From Epiperipatus broadwayi (taxonomy: Eukaryota; Onychophora; Udeonychophora; Euonychophora; Peripatidae), in NCBI GenBank assembly GCA_028023455.1, contig JAQFVV010012394.1:22834900-22898899 (forward strand): a stretch of DNA of 64,000 nucleotides, written 5' to 3'. The notes beneath the pieces were generated by a model, which saw only the letters and a program-made list of their open reading frames with translations, was not told the DNA's origin and made no database searches. The stretch's first letter is position 1, and the number at the start of each line of letters is the position of its first letter. Both the position numbers and the translations under genes were made by a program. Shown here in pieces: positions 61,481 to 64,000 of the stretch.

Positions 61481-61597
61481 TTTTTTTTGAAAATATTTTA
61501 CTAAAAGTTCTTCAAAATCACATTTCAGATTGAAGGCTTCAAGCATCCATCTTTAAAGAAATGGTGAAAGAGAATATAATATTTATCAACCTACCCT

Positions 61598-61695
61598 CTA
61601 GCTCAGTGGTTTCTTTTGAGGTACCCACGTTGCATAGAAGATTTAAATTTTTAATGGTTGGGGGGGGGGGGGCAGTTCGAGAATGAGTTATTAAT
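61598..61695. mobile_element. Possible hAT-like remnant with 13-G run
   Basis: AGCTCAGTGGTTTCTTTTGAGGTACCC resembles the common hAT end CAGTGGTTCTCAA...GGGTACCC. The segment CAGTTCGAGAATGAGTTA may be the other end. G-run 61660-61672 lies between. Target duplications were not identified. Confidence 0.35.
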
Positions 61696-61822
61696 AGTGG
61701 ATTTGAAAGTTTGCTAATTGTTTTTCATATCCAAGAAAGATTTTTCAATTTTCCTTTCTGTGCCAGCTTTTCGGTGTCTTTTCTGGTTAGATAATTTTTG
61801 CAGAAAGAAGTTTGCTATGAAT

Positions 61823-64000
61823 TGAAAGGAGACCCTTTGATTCCTCTTGGAAGCCTTAAAGGTACCAAGCAGGGCAAATTCCTAATGTCCACTTCATACG
61901 TTTTTTTTCGTTACAGCTATTATAACTGTGATTATTCATATAGTATACAAACATGGATGGGCTGCTCACCAACATGCCTTAGCCAGCATGGTGTGGCTTT
62001 TTACCTCTGAGTTTAAGATCAAGAAACAATATGATCTTTCTTCTCAATTGCCTGGTAAGGCAAAATGAACATATATGTAAATGATAAATATTTTTCCAAT
62101 AGATGTATACAATCATGACAGACAAAAATAAATCATGGCCCTTATACCCAGGAGGCTGTAAAGTCATCAATCAAGGCAGCAGTTGGTGGCCGAAGGCAGA
62201 GGGTGCTAAGAATACCCTGATTGTGGATCCAGGCTGCCATTTGGTGACAGCTTTTTATTTAGGTACTTACAACTGCAGATCATTTTCAAATGAAGGAAGA
62301 TTGTTGCAAGAATTAGAACTGGCTTATATTAAATGGGACATTGTTGGACTTTGTGAAGTTAGAAGAAAAGGTGAAGAGACAATTGATTTAAAAAGTGGGC
62401 ATGTACTCTATTATAAAGGCACAAATATTGGAGATACAAGTGGTGTCGGATTCATTATAAATAAAAAGTGGAAGAACAACACTGTGGAGATTGATGGTGT
62501 ACCAAATGCAGATAATTCAGGTTTATGCCCCAACAAGTTCTCAGTAATGAAGTAGTAGATTTTTTATATGGATGTACCAACGGTTTTTGATCCAAGTAAA
62601 CATTTTTAAATTGTTATGGGACACTTTAATGCTAGAATTGGTAACAGATGGAAGTGCTATAGGTAATTTTGGTTATGGTAATAGACATGAGAGAGGACAT
62701 AGACTTGTGGAATTTACAGAAAAAGAAAAACTTTATATTATGAATTTTTTTTTTTTTTTTGAGAAAACTGTTGAAATGGACATGGAGCATCCAAATGAAG
62801 GTACAGCAGAATTGGACTATATTTTGATTAACAGAAAATACATATTTCAAGATTGTAATGTTCTTAATAAATTTAACACAGGAAGTAATCATCGATTGGT
62901 AAGATATAAGATACGTGTTAATGCAAAACTGGAGAGACAAAAATTATTTTTAAAAAAATATTTACAGTTGATATTCCTAATCTTCAGAAACATTCTAATG
63001 AATTTAAATTAAAACTAACAAATTAGTTTCAAGTATTAGTAGATTTTGAACATGATTCAGATTTGAATGAAATTAATAAGAAAATAACTGATACACTTTT
63101 AAAAACTGCAAAGATAGCTGATAGAAAGAAGCAGCACTTGGCATTTTGGTATTGGTAGAAAATTTATATCTGCAATAAGAAAAAAAGATAGAATTATTAC
63201 TAAAAAGAGAGATGATATCATGAAGTGGGTAGAAGACTTCTATGAAGAATTATATAGTAATAAAGAATGAGTACCTATTATATTTGCCAGAATTTTAAAT
63301 AAAGTGAGACATGCAATTAAATTTATGAAGAAAGGAAAAACTCCAAGTAATGATGGAATTATAATAGATATATTGAAAGAAGCAGGTGAAGAAATAGACA
63401 AATTTTTAGCATAAGTTATATACCAAATGTCTAAATGATAAAGATGTACCAGATGATTGGAAGAATGCAGTATTAATATTTTAAAAAGGTGATAAAAGAA
63501 AATATTAGAAATAACAGACACCTATCAGTTTTTTACAAAATTTTTACCAAGATAATTATAACTCATGTACTGAGAACATTGGATTTCCACCAATCGAGAG
63601 AACAAGCTGGATTTAAAAATGGTTTTAGTACAGTAGATCATATCCAGGTATTGAGAGAAGTTATAGAAAGGACAAATGAATATGAGTTGCCATTATGCTT
63701 TGGATTTGTAGGATTATGAAAAGGCATTTGATTCCATAAACATTTCTTCAGTGATTAAAGCATTGGATCATCAGGGTATAGATAGATCCCGGATATTGTC
63801 ATATTTTGAAGAATAGTTATAAAAATGAAATAGCAACAATTAGATTACATAATGATACTAGGAAAATCAACATTGAAAAGGGTGTAAGACAAAGTGACTC
63901 CATATCCAAAATTTTTGCTGCAAGAAGTATTTTGTGAATTAAAATATAAAGCTAAAGGAGTGAAAGAAAATGGAGATTTAAGTCATTTAGATTTTGCAAA
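61823..64000 (+). mobile_element. RTE-type LINE, 5' two-thirds (copy 2), runs off the window
   Basis: Colinear with copy 1, starting GAAAGGAGACCCTTTGATTCC. The endonuclease N-part is at 62103-62555 (GTYNCRSFSNEGR, WDIVGLCEVRRKGE, SGVGFIINKKWKN). After a frameshift the centre is at 62572-63012 (HFNARI-like, YGNRHERGHRLVEF, TAELDYILINRKY, GSNHRLVRYKI). A T-run at 62745-62760 has expanded within it. The RT start is at 63300-63720 (FMKKGKTPSNDGI, REQAGFKNGFSTVDHI, CFGFV) and continues with frameshifts past 63720 (KAFDSINISSVIK). It is disabled by multiple stops. The 3' end lies outside the window. Confidence 0.9.

Overview
The window reads as AT-rich, CpG-poor, intron-dominated animal DNA. It has long T, A and G runs, non-LTR retrotransposon debris, tRNA-derived SINEs, hAT-type DNA transposon remnants and foldback elements. 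The one clear host gene encodes a MAP1/futsch-type microtubule-associated protein. The repeat mix (RTE-type LINEs, tRNA-headed SINEs, a Penelope-like RT fragment) together with the very large introns suggests a lophotrochozoan, possibly a cephalopod mollusc. That assignment is inference and is not proven by the sequence.

Host gene. Two plus-strand exons of a MAP1 homologue are clear. A 99-base internal exon (40459-40557) joins in phase across a 13.66 kb intron to a 4.1 kb terminal exon (54218-58329). The terminal exon carries the metallo-beta-lactamase-like N-terminal domain, a long acidic/Ser-rich middle and the C-terminal light-chain domain, ending at TAA 58327-58329. A CpG-retaining block near 6.15-6.56 kb contains an ATG in good context (6356) that opens a short frame resembling a MAP1 N-terminus and is followed by a GT. 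It is a plausible first exon, but the roughly 25-residue exon expected between it and 40459 was not found.

Layout. 1-3.4 kb: AT-rich DNA with a recent 212-base tandem duplication and a LINE 3' fragment. 3.6-6.6 kb: a compositionally distinct block with eight spaced ATCAC-N6-GTGAT dyads (3974-4375) and the candidate promoter. 7-34 kb: presumed intron or intergenic DNA with LINE fragments at about 9.6, 14-16.3, 20.1, 21.3, 21.6, 28, 29.7-32.8 and 33.4 kb, a SINE cluster at 23.3-23.8 kb and foldback element A at 12.5 kb. 34.4-37.5 kb: a decayed LINE interrupted by a Penelope-like fragment and foldback element B. 37.8-40.0 kb: two more hairpin-forming inverted repeats just upstream of the small MAP1 exon. 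40.6-54.2 kb: the MAP1 intron, holding a 460-base hAT element with perfect 8-base target duplications and a nearly complete RTE-type LINE (minus strand). 58.3-64 kb: 3' UTR, SINEs, foldback copy C, a small hAT-like remnant and a second copy of the same RTE-type LINE (plus strand) running off the window.

No functional RNA gene, operon or CRISPR array is supported. All LINE reading frames seen are broken by frameshifts or stops. Repeat coordinates were read by eye and are approximate unless termini are stated exactly.
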